The notes under the pieces are model-generated. The model did no database searches. It was given only the letters and a program-made list of their open reading frames with translations, and was not told where the DNA came from. A DNA stretch of 64,000 nt, taken from Sulfitobacter sp. F26169L (GTDB taxonomy: Bacteria; Pseudomonadota; Alphaproteobacteria; Rhodobacterales; Rhodobacteraceae). The first letter of the stretch is position 1, and each line of letters starts with the position of its first letter. This document shows positions 30,804 to 39,638 of the stretch, piece after piece. Position numbers and translations under genes: made by a program. The stretch spans positions 806,001-870,000 of the forward strand of contig NZ_JAPMLP010000001.1 of assembly GCF_026410285.1 (NCBI RefSeq). Reading direction: 5' to 3'.

Positions 30804-30892
30804 CGTTAAACTCTCCTGTAAATCACTGCGCCTAAACGCTCCGGCAGAGCATACTTACTTAACCTTTAGGCGCCATAGTGAAATTGTTCACT

Positions 30893-30908
30893 CACCTTGT
30901 CCAAGGTG
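30893..30908. promoter_or_regulatory. Inverted repeat upstream of the HerA-like gene
   Basis: CACCTTG-TC-CAAGGTG is a perfect 7-bp inverted repeat about 90 bases upstream of the HerA-like start. It could be an operator or the first hairpin of a plus-strand transcript ending at 30962. Confidence 0.4.
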
Positions 30909-30935
30909 TGTGGATAATTCCTCCCTGTCAGACTA

Positions 30936-30962
30936 GCCGCACCTTCGGGTGCGGCCTTTTTC
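30936..30962 (+). terminator. Orphan intrinsic terminator
   Basis: An 8-bp stem (GCCGCACC / GGTGCGGC) with a TTCG tetraloop and CTTTTT tail, on the plus strand. No plus-strand gene precedes it within 1.9 kb. It probably ends a short untranslated RNA or stops readthrough. Confidence 0.8.
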
Positions 30963-31007
30963 CAACCAAACAACTGTATTTGTTAATCAATTATTTTATA
31001 TTAGCTG

Positions 31008-31036
31008 TTGACCGAATGCCAAGGCCTGCCTAGTCT
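31008..31036 (+). promoter_or_regulatory. Promoter of a candidate small RNA
   Basis: TTGACC (31008-31013) and TAGTCT (31031-31036) are separated by exactly 17 bases. The predicted transcription start is near 31043. Confidence 0.5.
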
Positions 31037-31042
31037 GGCCTC

Positions 31043-31116
31043 AATAAGTCGGCACAGTCCGACGGGGAGAGACTGAAGAACCGGAAAAGAGAGCTTTTTT
31101 GAGCTCTCTTTTTTTA
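31043..31116 (+). ncRNA. Candidate small RNA of about 74 nt
   Basis: The stretch has its own promoter (31008-31036) and ends at a strong terminator: AGAGAGCT / AGCTCTCT, a T-rich loop, then seven T (31086-31116). It contains a 5-6 bp hairpin (GTCGG...CCGAC, 31049-31064) and a G-rich single-stranded segment ACGGGGAGAGACTGAAG. No open reading frame is present. No known RNA family is recognised. The next gene, ialB, begins 169 bases later and has room for its own promoter. Confidence 0.5.
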
Positions 31117-31284
31117 TGTTAACAGGCATTTTTGATTGGCAGTTCAGATATTCAACGATGTTGCAGATTGTGAAACGCTAAGCAAAAAATCGCTCTATAT
31201 TACCGGTTTGGACGTTCAATCCACCTGACATCCGGTCCACGGAATGTTAGAGCAAGGCAACTTCAAACAAACGACGGATTTCAC

Positions 31285-31929
31285 ATGACCAAATTCTCGA
31301 CAACCCTTACTTTTTGTGCAGCGCTTGCAATTTCTGCCCCCGTTGTAGGGTTTGCACAAACAGCGACGCCGCAAACCGATGAGACTGTAACAGTCCAGAC
31401 AGACGAAACGGTCGAACCTTCCACTTCTGTAGAGGATCAATTGAGCCTTGGCGAGGAAGCGGAAAACACGTCCGAGGTAGGCAAACCCTATACGCGCGAG
31501 ACAATCGGTGCGTGGGAAATGCGCTGCATCAAGGTAGAAGAAGGCGAAGAGCCCTGCCAGATGTATCAGCTGATGGATGACGGACAGGGTGCGCCGGTTG
31601 CCGAGGTGTCGCTATTCCGCCTGCCGTCAGGCGGCAAGGCTGTCGCCGGTGCGACAATTATTGTGCCGCTGGAAACTGCATTGCCACAACAGTTGAACAT
31701 CTCGATCGACGGCGGCAAGGCGCGCCGTTATCCTTATGCATTCTGTAACCCAGTCGGCTGTTATGTTCGCTTGGGCCTGACGAATGAAGATGTAGCATCC
31801 TTCAAACGCGGCAAAGAAGCCAAAATGACGATCGTTCCAGCACTTGCGCCCGATCAGAAAGTCATCCTGACGCTGTCGCTTAACGGATTTACTGCATCCT
31901 ATGACAAAGTGTCCGTTCTGAACCAGTAA
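31285..31929 (+). CDS. ialB: Invasion-associated locus B (IalB) family periplasmic protein
   Basis: A 214-residue exported protein. The signal peptide ends near residue 25 (VGFAQTA). A Thr/Glu-rich stretch follows (residues 26-65), then the IalB domain (WEMRCIKVEEGEEPCQMYQL, then YPYAFCNPVGCYVRLGL) with four cysteines that likely pair in the periplasm. The Bartonella founder gene is linked to host-cell entry, but alpha-proteobacterial homologues are common in free-living species. It is monocistronic, with a terminator 27 bases after the stop. Confidence 0.88.
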   Translation: MTKFSTTLTFCAALAISAPVVGFAQTATPQTDETVTVQTDETVEPSTSVEDQLSLGEEAENTSEVGKPYTRETIGAWEMRCIKVEEGEEPCQMYQLMDDGQGAPVAEVSLFRLPSGGKAVAGATIIVPLETALPQQLNISIDGGKARRYPYAFCNPVGCYVRLGLTNEDVASFKRGKEAKMTIVPALAPDQKVILTLSLNGFTASYDKVSVLNQ

Positions 31930-31955
31930 TCCGGAACATATTTTTATGCCAAGAT

Positions 31956-31982
31956 AGCCGCTCCTTCGGGGGCGGCTTTTTT
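31956..31982 (+). terminator. Intrinsic terminator after ialB
   Basis: AGCCGCTC / GGGCGGCT stem with a TTCG-type loop, followed by six T. Confidence 0.85.
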
Positions 31983-31997
31983 GTATCCGACGCGAGA

Positions 31998-33206
31998 TTA
32001 AATTTTTCGCAAAGCGATCACGGCATTCATCCCGCCAAAGGCGAACGCGTTACTGATTGCAACATTTACGGCTGCATCGCGCGCCTCGTTCGGGACGACA
32101 TCAAGCGCGCATTCGGGGTCAGGCTCCTGATAGCCTATGGTGGGGGCAACCACCCCGTCCCGCAGCGCCATGATACAGGCCAACAGCTCAACAGCGCCGG
32201 TGCCGCCGATCAGATGCCCGTGCATTGATTTCGTCGAGCTGATCATCAGCCTGTCGGCATGAGGGCCGAACACATCCGCCACGGCGGCACATTCGGTTTT
32301 GTCGTTCGCCGCTGTGCCTGTACCATGGGCGTTGATATAGCCGACGTCAGCGGCATCTATGCGCGCGTCCTTCAACGCGCCTGCCATCGCGCGGGCTGCA
32401 CCGTTTTTCGACGGCATCACGATATCGGACGCATCCGAGGACATGGCATATCCTGCGACTTCGCACAGTATCTCCGCCCCGCGCGCGCGGGCGTGTTCAT
32501 ATTCCTCAAACACAAATATGCCGGCCCCCTCGCCCTGCACCATGCCGTTGCGGTTGGCGGAAAACGGACGGCAGGCGTCTTTTGACATCACGCGCAGCCC
32601 TTCCCACGCTTTCACACCGCCAAAGCACAGCATGGATTCCGATCCGCCCGTCACCATCGCGGGCGCCATGCCTGAACGGACCATCGCAAACGCCTGCGCC
32701 ATCGCGTGATTGGAGGATGCACAGGCCGTGGATACCGTAAACGAAGGCCCCTTCAGGTTCCACTCCATGCTGACATGACTGGCGGCGGCATTGTTCATCA
32801 GTTTTGGCACCACAAAAGGATGCACACGGTTTTTACCCTCTTCATAGACGGCGCGGTAATTGTCATCCCATGTGCTGACGCCGCCACCTGCCGTGCCCAG
32901 TACCACGCCCGACAGCGCGGCAAGCTCTCCGGTAAAGGTCAAACCGGATTGTTCAATCGCTTCGCGTGCGGCCGCAAGGGTGAACTGGGTGAAGCGGTCA
33001 TAGAGTGACATTTGCTGGCGGTTATAACGTCCCTCTGCCTCAAACCCTTTGACCTGACCCCCGATCCGGATTTGCAGGCGATCCACATCGCGGATGTCCA
33101 GCGGCCCGATACCGCAAACCCCGTCCCGCATTGCAGTAAATGTATCGGCAACACTGTGGCCAAGCGCGTTGATCGTGCCCGCACCTGTGATGACGACACG
33201 CTTCAT
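31998..33206 (-). CDS. Beta-ketoacyl-ACP synthase, FabF type
   Basis: A 402-residue condensing enzyme with the full Cys-His-His triad: C162 (STACASSNHAMA), H294 (NAHGTGTAANDKTE) and H331 (KSMHGHLIGGTGAVE). It joins an acyl primer to malonyl-ACP. It is paired with its own acyl carrier protein by a 4-base overlap and is followed upstream by lpxD. This is therefore a dedicated, not housekeeping, elongation pair, probably for a special acyl chain. Relatedness to the rhizobial lipid A long-chain set (acpXL-fabF) is suggested by neighbourhood only. Confidence 0.88.
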   Translation of the reverse strand: MKRVVITGAGTINALGHSVADTFTAMRDGVCGIGPLDIRDVDRLQIRIGGQVKGFEAEGRYNRQQMSLYDRFTQFTLAAAREAIEQSGLTFTGELAALSGVVLGTAGGGVSTWDDNYRAVYEEGKNRVHPFVVPKLMNNAAASHVSMEWNLKGPSFTVSTACASSNHAMAQAFAMVRSGMAPAMVTGGSESMLCFGGVKAWEGLRVMSKDACRPFSANRNGMVQGEGAGIFVFEEYEHARARGAEILCEVAGYAMSSDASDIVMPSKNGAARAMAGALKDARIDAADVGYINAHGTGTAANDKTECAAVADVFGPHADRLMISSTKSMHGHLIGGTGAVELLACIMALRDGVVAPTIGYQEPDPECALDVVPNEARDAAVNVAISNAFAFGGMNAVIALRKI

Positions 33207-33466
33207 GCGCCCGACTGCTCCGCGCGCAGGCGTTCTATTCCCGCGATGATGCTGGCAACCGTTGAAATGTCGAACTCGGATTCCGTCGGGTTATTGGCGT
33301 TGAACGGCACGGTGATGTCGAACGCTTCTTCTATTGCAAAAATGCTCTCAACCAGTCCCAGACTGTCGATGCCAAGGTTCTCAAGCGTGCTGTCCGGTGT
33401 GACATCTTCCGGTTCCAGCAAGGCCTGTTCAGCAATGATCGCAATCACCTGATCTTTAACGGTCAT
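33203..33466 (-). CDS. Acyl carrier protein
   Basis: An 87-residue carrier protein with the phosphopantetheine-attachment serine S35 in LGIDSLGLVESIFAIEEAFD. It is longer than AcpP (77-79 residues) and has a more divergent C-terminus, so it is a specialised carrier. It overlaps the FabF-type gene and lies 33 bases from lpxD. Likely cargo is an acyl chain for lipid A or another envelope lipid. The GAAAACGAAAATGAC context gives only a weak ribosome binding site. Confidence 0.9.
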   Translation of the reverse strand: MTVKDQVIAIIAEQALLEPEDVTPDSTLENLGIDSLGLVESIFAIEEAFDITVPFNANNPTESEFDISTVASIIAGIERLRAEQSGA

Positions 33467-33499
33467 TTTCGTTTTCCTCTTTGCACTACAAAAGGCGCA

Positions 33500-34594
33500 T
33501 CATTGATCCGGCGCACGTTTGAATACAGCATTTTTCAGTTCCGCGACATCTCGCATCAGGCGCGGCAAACGGCGCAGCGCCTTATAGCCTTCAACCTGCT
33601 TGTCCATCTGGGTGGCAGGATAGCCCAGCATCGTCCGCCCCGCAGGCACATTCGACATCAGCTTGGTTCCCCCGCCCGCAATCACGCCATCTCCGACAAA
33701 GATGTTATCGTTCACGCCGCACTGACCGGCCAACACCACATTGTCGCCGATCGTTGCAGAACCGGCAATTCCGACCTGCCCGCAAATCAGACTGTTGCGC
33801 CCGATCACAACATTATGGCCCAAATGAACCTGGTTATCGAGCTTGGTTCCGTCCCCGATGACCGTGTCACGGATGGTGCCGCAATCAATGGTGGAGCCCA
33901 TGCCGATTTCGACATCGTCACCGATACTTACCGCGCCGAGCGAATGGATGCGCGTCCACTCTTGCGCCTTGGCCTCACCCTGATCCCCCAGCGTTTTACG
34001 CACGGATTCTACGCTGGAGGGTTCGGCCGTGACAAAGGAAAACCCGTCACCGCCAATGCGCGCGCCCGGTTGGGCAATAAAATTTTTGCCGATGCTTACA
34101 CGCGCACCGATGCTGACTGCCTCGCGCAGATAGGCACCTGCGCCCAGCGTCACATTCCAGCCGATAAAACACTGCGGCCCAATCACACTGCCTGCGCCGA
34201 TTTTTGCACCCTTTGAAATCACCGCCAGCGGCCCGACACTGACGCCCTCGCCCAGTTCGGCATCGGGATCGACAAAGGCTGTGGGATGGATGCCGGCATC
34301 AAACCCCTGCCCTGCATCCAGCATTTTGGTCAGCCCCGACATGGCATAGCGCGGACGCGGCGCGATAATCGCAGCGTCCAGCCCCATTGCTTGCCAGTCG
34401 GCACCCTGCCAAAGCATCGCAACACGGGCCGCGCCTTGCGCCAGCGTTTCGGCGTATTTCGGGTTCATCGCCAGCGCCAGATCGTCCGGCCCTGCCATTG
34501 CGGGTTCGGCGGCGCGTTCGATCGAAATATCAGTGGCACCGAAGGCCTCGGCCCCCAATGCCACTGCAATGTCTTTTACGGAATGAGTGGTCAT
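33500..34594 (-). CDS. lpxD: UDP-3-O-acylglucosamine N-acyltransferase
   Basis: LpxD N-acylates UDP-3-O-acyl-glucosamine in lipid A synthesis. The 364-residue protein has the N-terminal LpxD domain (MTTHSVKDIAVALGAEAFGA) and a left-handed beta-helix of hexapeptide repeats with the catalytic histidine in QVHLGHNVVIG. The start at 34594 is family-like; the frame to 34675 adds 27 unrelated residues. It lies apart from a bamA-fabZ-lpxA cluster, at least within this window, next to an ACP-KAS pair that could supply its acyl donor. Whether a second lpxD exists elsewhere is unknown. Confidence 0.88.
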   Translation of the reverse strand: MTTHSVKDIAVALGAEAFGATDISIERAAEPAMAGPDDLALAMNPKYAETLAQGAARVAMLWQGADWQAMGLDAAIIAPRPRYAMSGLTKMLDAGQGFDAGIHPTAFVDPDAELGEGVSVGPLAVISKGAKIGAGSVIGPQCFIGWNVTLGAGAYLREAVSIGARVSIGKNFIAQPGARIGGDGFSFVTAEPSSVESVRKTLGDQGEAKAQEWTRIHSLGAVSIGDDVEIGMGSTIDCGTIRDTVIGDGTKLDNQVHLGHNVVIGRNSLICGQVGIAGSATIGDNVVLAGQCGVNDNIFVGDGVIAGGGTKLMSNVPAGRTMLGYPATQMDKQVEGYKALRRLPRLMRDVAELKNAVFKRAPDQ

Positions 34595-34623
34595 GTCACG
34601 CTCCCCTGAGGTTGCGCGCAGAT

Positions 34624-36240
34624 TTACCCCTGAACGCTGTTGAGTGCCACCCCTGCCTTTTGCAATGCATCCCAAATGCGCGCATCACGGCCATAGATGT
34701 CACGACGGAAATTCAGATTTCCGCGCGCATCAGTGAAGGCAGTCCGGTATATGATGTGGATCGGCACCTTCGTTTCAAGGTTCACACGAGATTCACGCCC
34801 TGTGCGCAATTGCGCTTTGAAAAAGCCCATAGGGTCCGCTTCCTGCCGCGACAGCAGCGCCTCGGCGAAATCGAATGGATCGCTCAGGCGGACACAGCCA
34901 TGGCTGAACGCGCGCACCTCGCGGTTGAACAGCGATTTTGACGGTGTGTCATGCAGGTAGATGTTGTATTTGTTCGGAAACATGAACTTTACCAATCCCA
35001 GCGCATTCGAGCGGCTGGGCGGCTGGCGCATGGAATAAGGAAAATTGCGCGCTGAATACCTGGCAAAATTCGCGGTCGAGCGGTTGACCTTGCGGCCTCT
35101 GCTATCTGTGATCTCGATATGGCGCACTGCGTTGGGATTGTTCCGAAGCGCCGGAAGATATTCGTTCACGACGATCGAACGCGGCACATACCAGCTGGGG
35201 TTGATGACCATATGGCTCATCATGTCGGAAAATTCAGGTGTAGGACGGTCCGAGCGATTGGCTCCCACAACCGAGCGCGTTTCGAATGTTACGCGGCCGT
35301 CATCCACAATTTTCGCTGTGAAATCAGGAATGTTTACCAGAATGTGACGCGCACCGCGCTCTTTCTTCAGCCAACGTTCGCGCTCCATTGCAACCAAAAC
35401 AGATTTCAAACGCGATTCGATGCTTTCGTTCAGTTCCTTGATCGTACCGCTGCCTGCAACGCCATCTGCTTCCAGCCCGTGCGCTTTTTGGAATGCCTCT
35501 ACGGCGGCACTGATCGACTTATCGTATGTCTTTGCGTTGGACCGTTCCAGATAGCCCATGACCATCAACCGGTTGCGCAGCGCAATCACCGCTGCGTCGG
35601 ACTGTCCCGGCTCGACCGAGGATGCATTTACTGTCGGTCCCCATCCGCCGCGCAAGGCCTGTTCTTGCAACAGCATCTTTTGCTTCATCAGATTACTGTA
35701 TTCGATTGTGCGTGGCGCAAGACTGCGCAGATACGCAGCGGGGCGGGCGGACAGAAGACCGGATATAAGCTCGGCGCGATCTGTGTAGGACACCTCACGC
35801 TTAATTGCGGATACCACCTTTTGCGGGACAAGCGCACCGCTTTGGATGTCACGGGCGTACTGCAGGAACATGCGGGTCATCTCGACCTCGATCATGCCCA
35901 GATCACGGGCTGAACGGGCATTCCGCATCTGCCGCTCCAGCGCGTCGGCATCATAGCGGGCAACCGGTAAACCGTGATCCCCCGCGCGGCGAAGCGCATC
36001 CAGAAGTGCGGCGCGGCGCGCCTGATGGATTTCATCCGGGCCTGTCCAGACCCCTTCGAAGTTCTGCGCGCGATAAAACTTTGCGATATCATCATCGCGC
36101 GAACCTGTTTCGGCCACCGCCTGTTTGAAGGCCGTGACCTGCGCGCCGGCCTGCTGTGGCGACGCAACAAAGAGTGCCCCCAAAGCCAGTGCGAAAGCGA
36201 CCGATTTCGGCGCGTTGAAAATATGAAGTCTCGGCAACAT
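34624..36240 (-). CDS. ldtD: L,D-transpeptidase, LdtD/YcbB type
   Basis: Makes 3-3 cross-links in peptidoglycan. The 538-residue protein has a signal sequence (residues 1-34), a scaffold domain, a peptidoglycan-binding domain (AAVEAFQKAHGLEADGVAGS) and a YkuD domain with the catalytic cysteine C449 in SHGCVRLSD. The start at 36240 follows AGAGGATATCTG; the open frame continues to 36546 without family character. It is divergent from a MepK-type endopeptidase, echoing the ycbB-ycbK pair of E. coli, and it has 29 bases to lpxD. Confidence 0.9.
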   Translation of the reverse strand: MLPRLHIFNAPKSVAFALALGALFVASPQQAGAQVTAFKQAVAETGSRDDDIAKFYRAQNFEGVWTGPDEIHQARRAALLDALRRAGDHGLPVARYDADALERQMRNARSARDLGMIEVEMTRMFLQYARDIQSGALVPQKVVSAIKREVSYTDRAELISGLLSARPAAYLRSLAPRTIEYSNLMKQKMLLQEQALRGGWGPTVNASSVEPGQSDAAVIALRNRLMVMGYLERSNAKTYDKSISAAVEAFQKAHGLEADGVAGSGTIKELNESIESRLKSVLVAMERERWLKKERGARHILVNIPDFTAKIVDDGRVTFETRSVVGANRSDRPTPEFSDMMSHMVINPSWYVPRSIVVNEYLPALRNNPNAVRHIEITDSRGRKVNRSTANFARYSARNFPYSMRQPPSRSNALGLVKFMFPNKYNIYLHDTPSKSLFNREVRAFSHGCVRLSDPFDFAEALLSRQEADPMGFFKAQLRTGRESRVNLETKVPIHIIYRTAFTDARGNLNFRRDIYGRDARIWDALQKAGVALNSVQG

Positions 36241-36597
36241 CAGATATCCTCTGGGAATAGAAATAGTCTTGGTGTTCAAGACACTATTCTTGAACGGATC
36301 AAGGTAAGTCCACTCACAAAACCGAGAAAACAGGGGATTTTTTGCGAATTGATCGCAAAATGGTGCGCAAATGTAACCCGGAAACGCATTGCCTTTGCCA
36401 TTTCGACAGATGCGCAAGAAATTGCCGAAAATTGTACTTATGATATAACGCAGTGATTCACCTCTTGGTTCCTTTTTTCCTCTATGCAATAGAGAACGGG
36501 CATCTGGGGAGATGATAATACAGTTCGTGTAACATCTCGGGCACATTGGCAGTATCCACAGGCACGCCTCACTTGGGCAAGAAACGGGACAGACAGT
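36241..36597. promoter_or_regulatory. Divergent control region with an 8-bp inverted repeat
   Basis: This is a 357-base gene-free region between divergent ldtD and the MepK-type gene. It holds TTTTGCGA-ATTGA-TCGCAAAA at 36340-36360, a perfect 8-bp inverted repeat 100 bases upstream of ldtD. It is a candidate operator, and the regulator is not known. Confidence 0.55.
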
Positions 36598-37167
36598 ATG
36601 ACAGCTAACAGTTCAATCGGCATGACGCGCCGCGGCCTTCTTGGCGCGTTTGCGGCAACAGCCGTCACAGCCGCACCAACATTCGCAAATGCCGCAGGTT
36701 TCTTACGCGGCGCTGGCGATATCCGGCGCATCAAGATGTACTCCGGCCGGACTGGCGAGCGGATCGATATGATCTACTGGATCGAAGGCAAGTATATCAA
36801 AGACGCCGTGAAAGAGGTAAACTATTTCATGCGCGACTGGCGGACGAATGATACGATCAAGATGGATCTGCGAACCGTAGACATCATGGCAGCAGCACAT
36901 AACTTGCTGGATTCCGACGAACCTTACATGCTGCTCTCCGGTTATCGCAGCCCTAAGACAAACGCGATGTTGCGCTCGCGCTCGCGCGGTGTTGCCAAAA
37001 ACTCGCTTCACATGCGCGGTCAGGCCGCCGATCTGCGCCTCAATTCCCGCTCGGTACCTCAGATGGCGAAAGCCGCAGCAGTGTGCCGCGGTGGCGGTGT
37101 TGGCCGGTATTCAGGATCAAACTTTGTACATATGGATTGCGGCACAGTTCGCACTTGGGGCAGATAA
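36598..37167 (+). CDS. MepK-type (DUF882, YcbK family) murein endopeptidase, Tat-exported
   Basis: A 189-residue protein with a twin-arginine signal (MTRRGLLGAF, R11-R12). It carries the peptidase M15-like zinc motif: SLHMRGQAADLR near residue 140 and NFVHMDCGTVRTW near the end. The E. coli member MepK cleaves 3-3 cross-links. The divergent neighbour is the enzyme that makes such links, so the two genes may balance 3-3 cross-linking; that is inference. A terminator follows 24 bases after the stop. Confidence 0.88.
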   Translation: MTANSSIGMTRRGLLGAFAATAVTAAPTFANAAGFLRGAGDIRRIKMYSGRTGERIDMIYWIEGKYIKDAVKEVNYFMRDWRTNDTIKMDLRTVDIMAAAHNLLDSDEPYMLLSGYRSPKTNAMLRSRSRGVAKNSLHMRGQAADLRLNSRSVPQMAKAAAVCRGGGVGRYSGSNFVHMDCGTVRTWGR

Positions 37168-37190
37168 CCCCCACCATATAGATACTGACG

Positions 37191-37218
37191 AAAGCGCTCT
37201 TTAACGAGCGCTTTTTTT
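37191..37218 (+). terminator. Intrinsic terminator after the MepK-type gene
   Basis: AAAGCGCTC / GAGCGCTTT stem followed by T7. Confidence 0.9.
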
Positions 37219-37924
37219 ATGTCCGGCAAGTCCGCAGCAGGCGGCGAACAGATAGATGCTATCTGATGAATGACGAAGGGAGAATAAAGAGGTAGTGTTG
37301 GGCTAATCGAGAGAAGAGCGAACACCACGATCACATTGAAATCCAAGGTTCTTTTCCATAGAAATCCCGCCCCCCTCCGTCTTTTTCACCACCGCGCATT
37401 CGAGCAGAGCAGCTTGCTAACGAGCGAAAGTCCGATTTTCGAGACGACAGAATCTCCGAATTAAAGCGGCAGATACGTGATTAAGTAAAATTCGAGACCG
37501 GAGCAACTAACCGGGAAGCATACATTGCCGTCGATAAAGCGGTGAAGATCATCGTTTTCAAAGGATGCGACAAAATGGGTATCTCCACCAGCCTTTCATC
37601 CCAACGTCGACGTAGGGAAAGGCTCCGTGTATCTTAGATCACATACACGCGCGTCCTGACATTTGCCAATTGGAGCAATTTTTCCGAGTTTACCGAAGCT
37701 AAAGTCAACCTTTGAAGGTCGCCCTCTGAGGAAGTTCCAACATATCCAAACTTTCCGGCCCCATTACTTTTCTAAGTAAGTGGACGTTTCTTAAAGGGAC
37801 TTTGGCAGTGAGTAAGCTTCAATGGGAACAGTTATCTCACGGGATGTGTGAGCTTGCAGGACCTTGGCTTGGACCTGTCGCGGTTTGATGCCGCTCCTTT
37901 GATAGCATTTATTGCAATAAAGGA
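37219..37924. other. Gene-free AT-richer stretch before the IS remnant
   Basis: No reading frame with coding character was seen in about 700 bases. The last part (from about 37840) resembles the leader of IS3-family elements common in Rhodobacteraceae, so the element may begin there. The rest holds nothing recognisable. Confidence 0.5.
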
Positions 37925-38866
37925 GACGAACTACGAGCACGGGAAGAACGGATGAACTCCGCAAGGATGCAGTGCGAATTGCGCTGACCAGCGGGCTGAC
38001 ACGGCGGCAGATTGCGGATGAATTAGGCGTTGGGCTTTCGACACTGAACAAGTGGGTGACAGCGCACCGCGACACGGATGTGGCATTGCCCGAGGATCGT
38101 GAGTTGAAGCGGGAGAACCAACGGCTTCGCCCGAGAACCGCATCCTCAAGGAGGACAGGGACATCTTGAAAAAAAGCCACCCAGTTCTTCGCGAGCCAAA
38201 AGCCATGAGATTTCGGTTCGTCCACTGCCCGGCAGTGCATGTTTACATGCACGAGCGGGTTGCTGGCTTTTCGCAGCCGCCCGGCCAGTCGCAGGCAGCG
38301 CACGGATATCGTTGTTCCGGCGCACATCAAGGAACGGTCGCGTCTGAGTCCAGGGCAGCTACGGCAAGCCACAAATGACCGAGGAACTGAAGGAGTTCGG
38401 TGTCGATGTTGGTCATCGGTGTGTCGGTCGCCTGATGCGCGAAAACGGGGTCACGGTTGAAAGAACGCGCAAGTTCAAGGCGACCACAGTCAGCGATCAT
38501 CCGTTCAACATTGCCCCGAACCTGCTGGATAGCGACTTCAGTGCGGTCGGGCCAAACCAGAAATAGGCGGGCGACATCAGCTATATCGGAGCCCGTGAGG
38601 GTTGGCTGTATCTGGCGGTCATACTCGATCTGCATTCCCGGCGTGTCATTGGTTGGGCCCCCTCTTGTGACATTGCTGCGCAATGCACTGCCGGGCAGTG
38701 GTGCAGCAATCGCATGAAGCGTGGCTTAGCGATCCGGGCCCTGAAAATGGCCATCGCCTTCCGAGAGCTACCCGAGGGCTGCATCTTCCACAGCGACCGG
38801 GGCAGGCAATACTGTTCGCATGACTACCAAAAGATCCTGCGCCAGCAAGGCTTTAAGCCTACATAG
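37925..38866 (+). mobile_element. Decayed IS3-family insertion sequence
   Basis: Two broken transposase genes. OrfA begins after AAAGGAGACGAACT with ACG instead of ATG (37933), reads RTDELRKDAVRIALTSGLTR, then breaks at RLRPR. OrfB has at least two frameshifts. It is recognisable from TEELKEFGVDVGHRCVGRLM to NQK, is stopped by TAG at 38564 in place of the TGG of KWAGDIS, then reads WLYLAVILDLHSRRVIGW. The last piece (SDRGRQYCSHDYQKILRQQG) ends at 38866, about 80 residues early, with the third catalytic acid lost. Small foreign palindromic stretches interrupt it near 38226 and 38670. Terminal inverted repeats were not defined. Confidence 0.85.
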
Positions 38867-39478
38867 CCTAGCGCACGAGACATAAGGGGCTGGGTGCGTT
38901 TGCGTCACTGCGCACCCCACCGATGATCTGTGTCGTTATCAGGCCAGCCCAAGCGCCAATCTGTTCTGCCTTTTTAATTAAAGGTATCGAAAACCTGATC
39001 GTGCGCGAGAAAGGCATTGCCTATCACGTATTGGCCTAAATCCTCACTGGGCCGTTCGATCTGCGCGATCATGCTGGCCAGTGTTGTTGCAGGAGTGGAA
39101 ACGAGAAGAACACTCAGGGCTTGTGCAGCCTCTTTCAAGGTGGTCTTCCTCTGATGTGTCGTCGGGTGCGTCACAGATCGCTTGCCGTAAGTTCCACCAT
39201 TCTTCCAACTACTGAACGTGGTGTTAGCTTTGCAGATGTTCTTCGTCTTGTTCAATCACAGCCACATTCTCAGCGCGCTTTGCGTCCGAAAGGCTATTCA
39301 TTACGGTGTAGAGATCTTCGACATTCATGTTTTTCTGTCCTTCCATAGTATTGAGCCCAATGACTGGGTCGGAAGAAAAATTGACAGTGGACCGAAAGCT
39401 TAGTGATGGGAAAATAGATGGGAAGCACTTTTATCAAACGCCAAAATCTTATATTTATCTGATAATATGGAATATTTA
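38867..39478. other. Gene-poor stretch between IS remnant and tRNA-Ser
   Basis: Only one doubtful minus-strand frame (38974-39255, 93 codons) shows mildly protein-like sequence in its second half (KEAAQALSVLLVSTP). It has no clear ribosome binding site. No other feature is seen. The base composition is lower in GC than the adjoining genes. Confidence 0.4.
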
Positions 39479-39568
39479 TGGCGGATCGACAGGGATTCGA
39501 ACCCTGGAGACGGTCTCCCGCCTACACACTTTCCAGGCGTGCGCCTTCGACCACTCGGCCACCGATCC
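39479..39568 (-). tRNA. tRNA-Ser(GGA)
   Basis: Read on the minus strand this is a 90-base class II tRNA: acceptor GGATCGG paired with TCGATCC, a long variable arm typical of serine, anticodon GGA in the CCTGGAAAG loop, T loop GGTTCGAATCC, and an encoded 3' CCA. It decodes UCC/UCU. It lies beside the decayed IS zone, a common place for integration remnants, but no attachment site was found. Confidence 0.93.
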
Positions 39569-39638
39569 ATTGAGGCGTCTTTAACAAGGGTTTGTGCGTA
39601 TGTGCAAGCCCGAAAGTGCAGCTTGGGCAAGCATTTGT

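Noticed and set aside
38974..39255. Minus-strand 93-codon frame as a real gene
   Set aside because: Only its second half looks protein-like and there is no ribosome binding site; evidence is too weak to call a gene.
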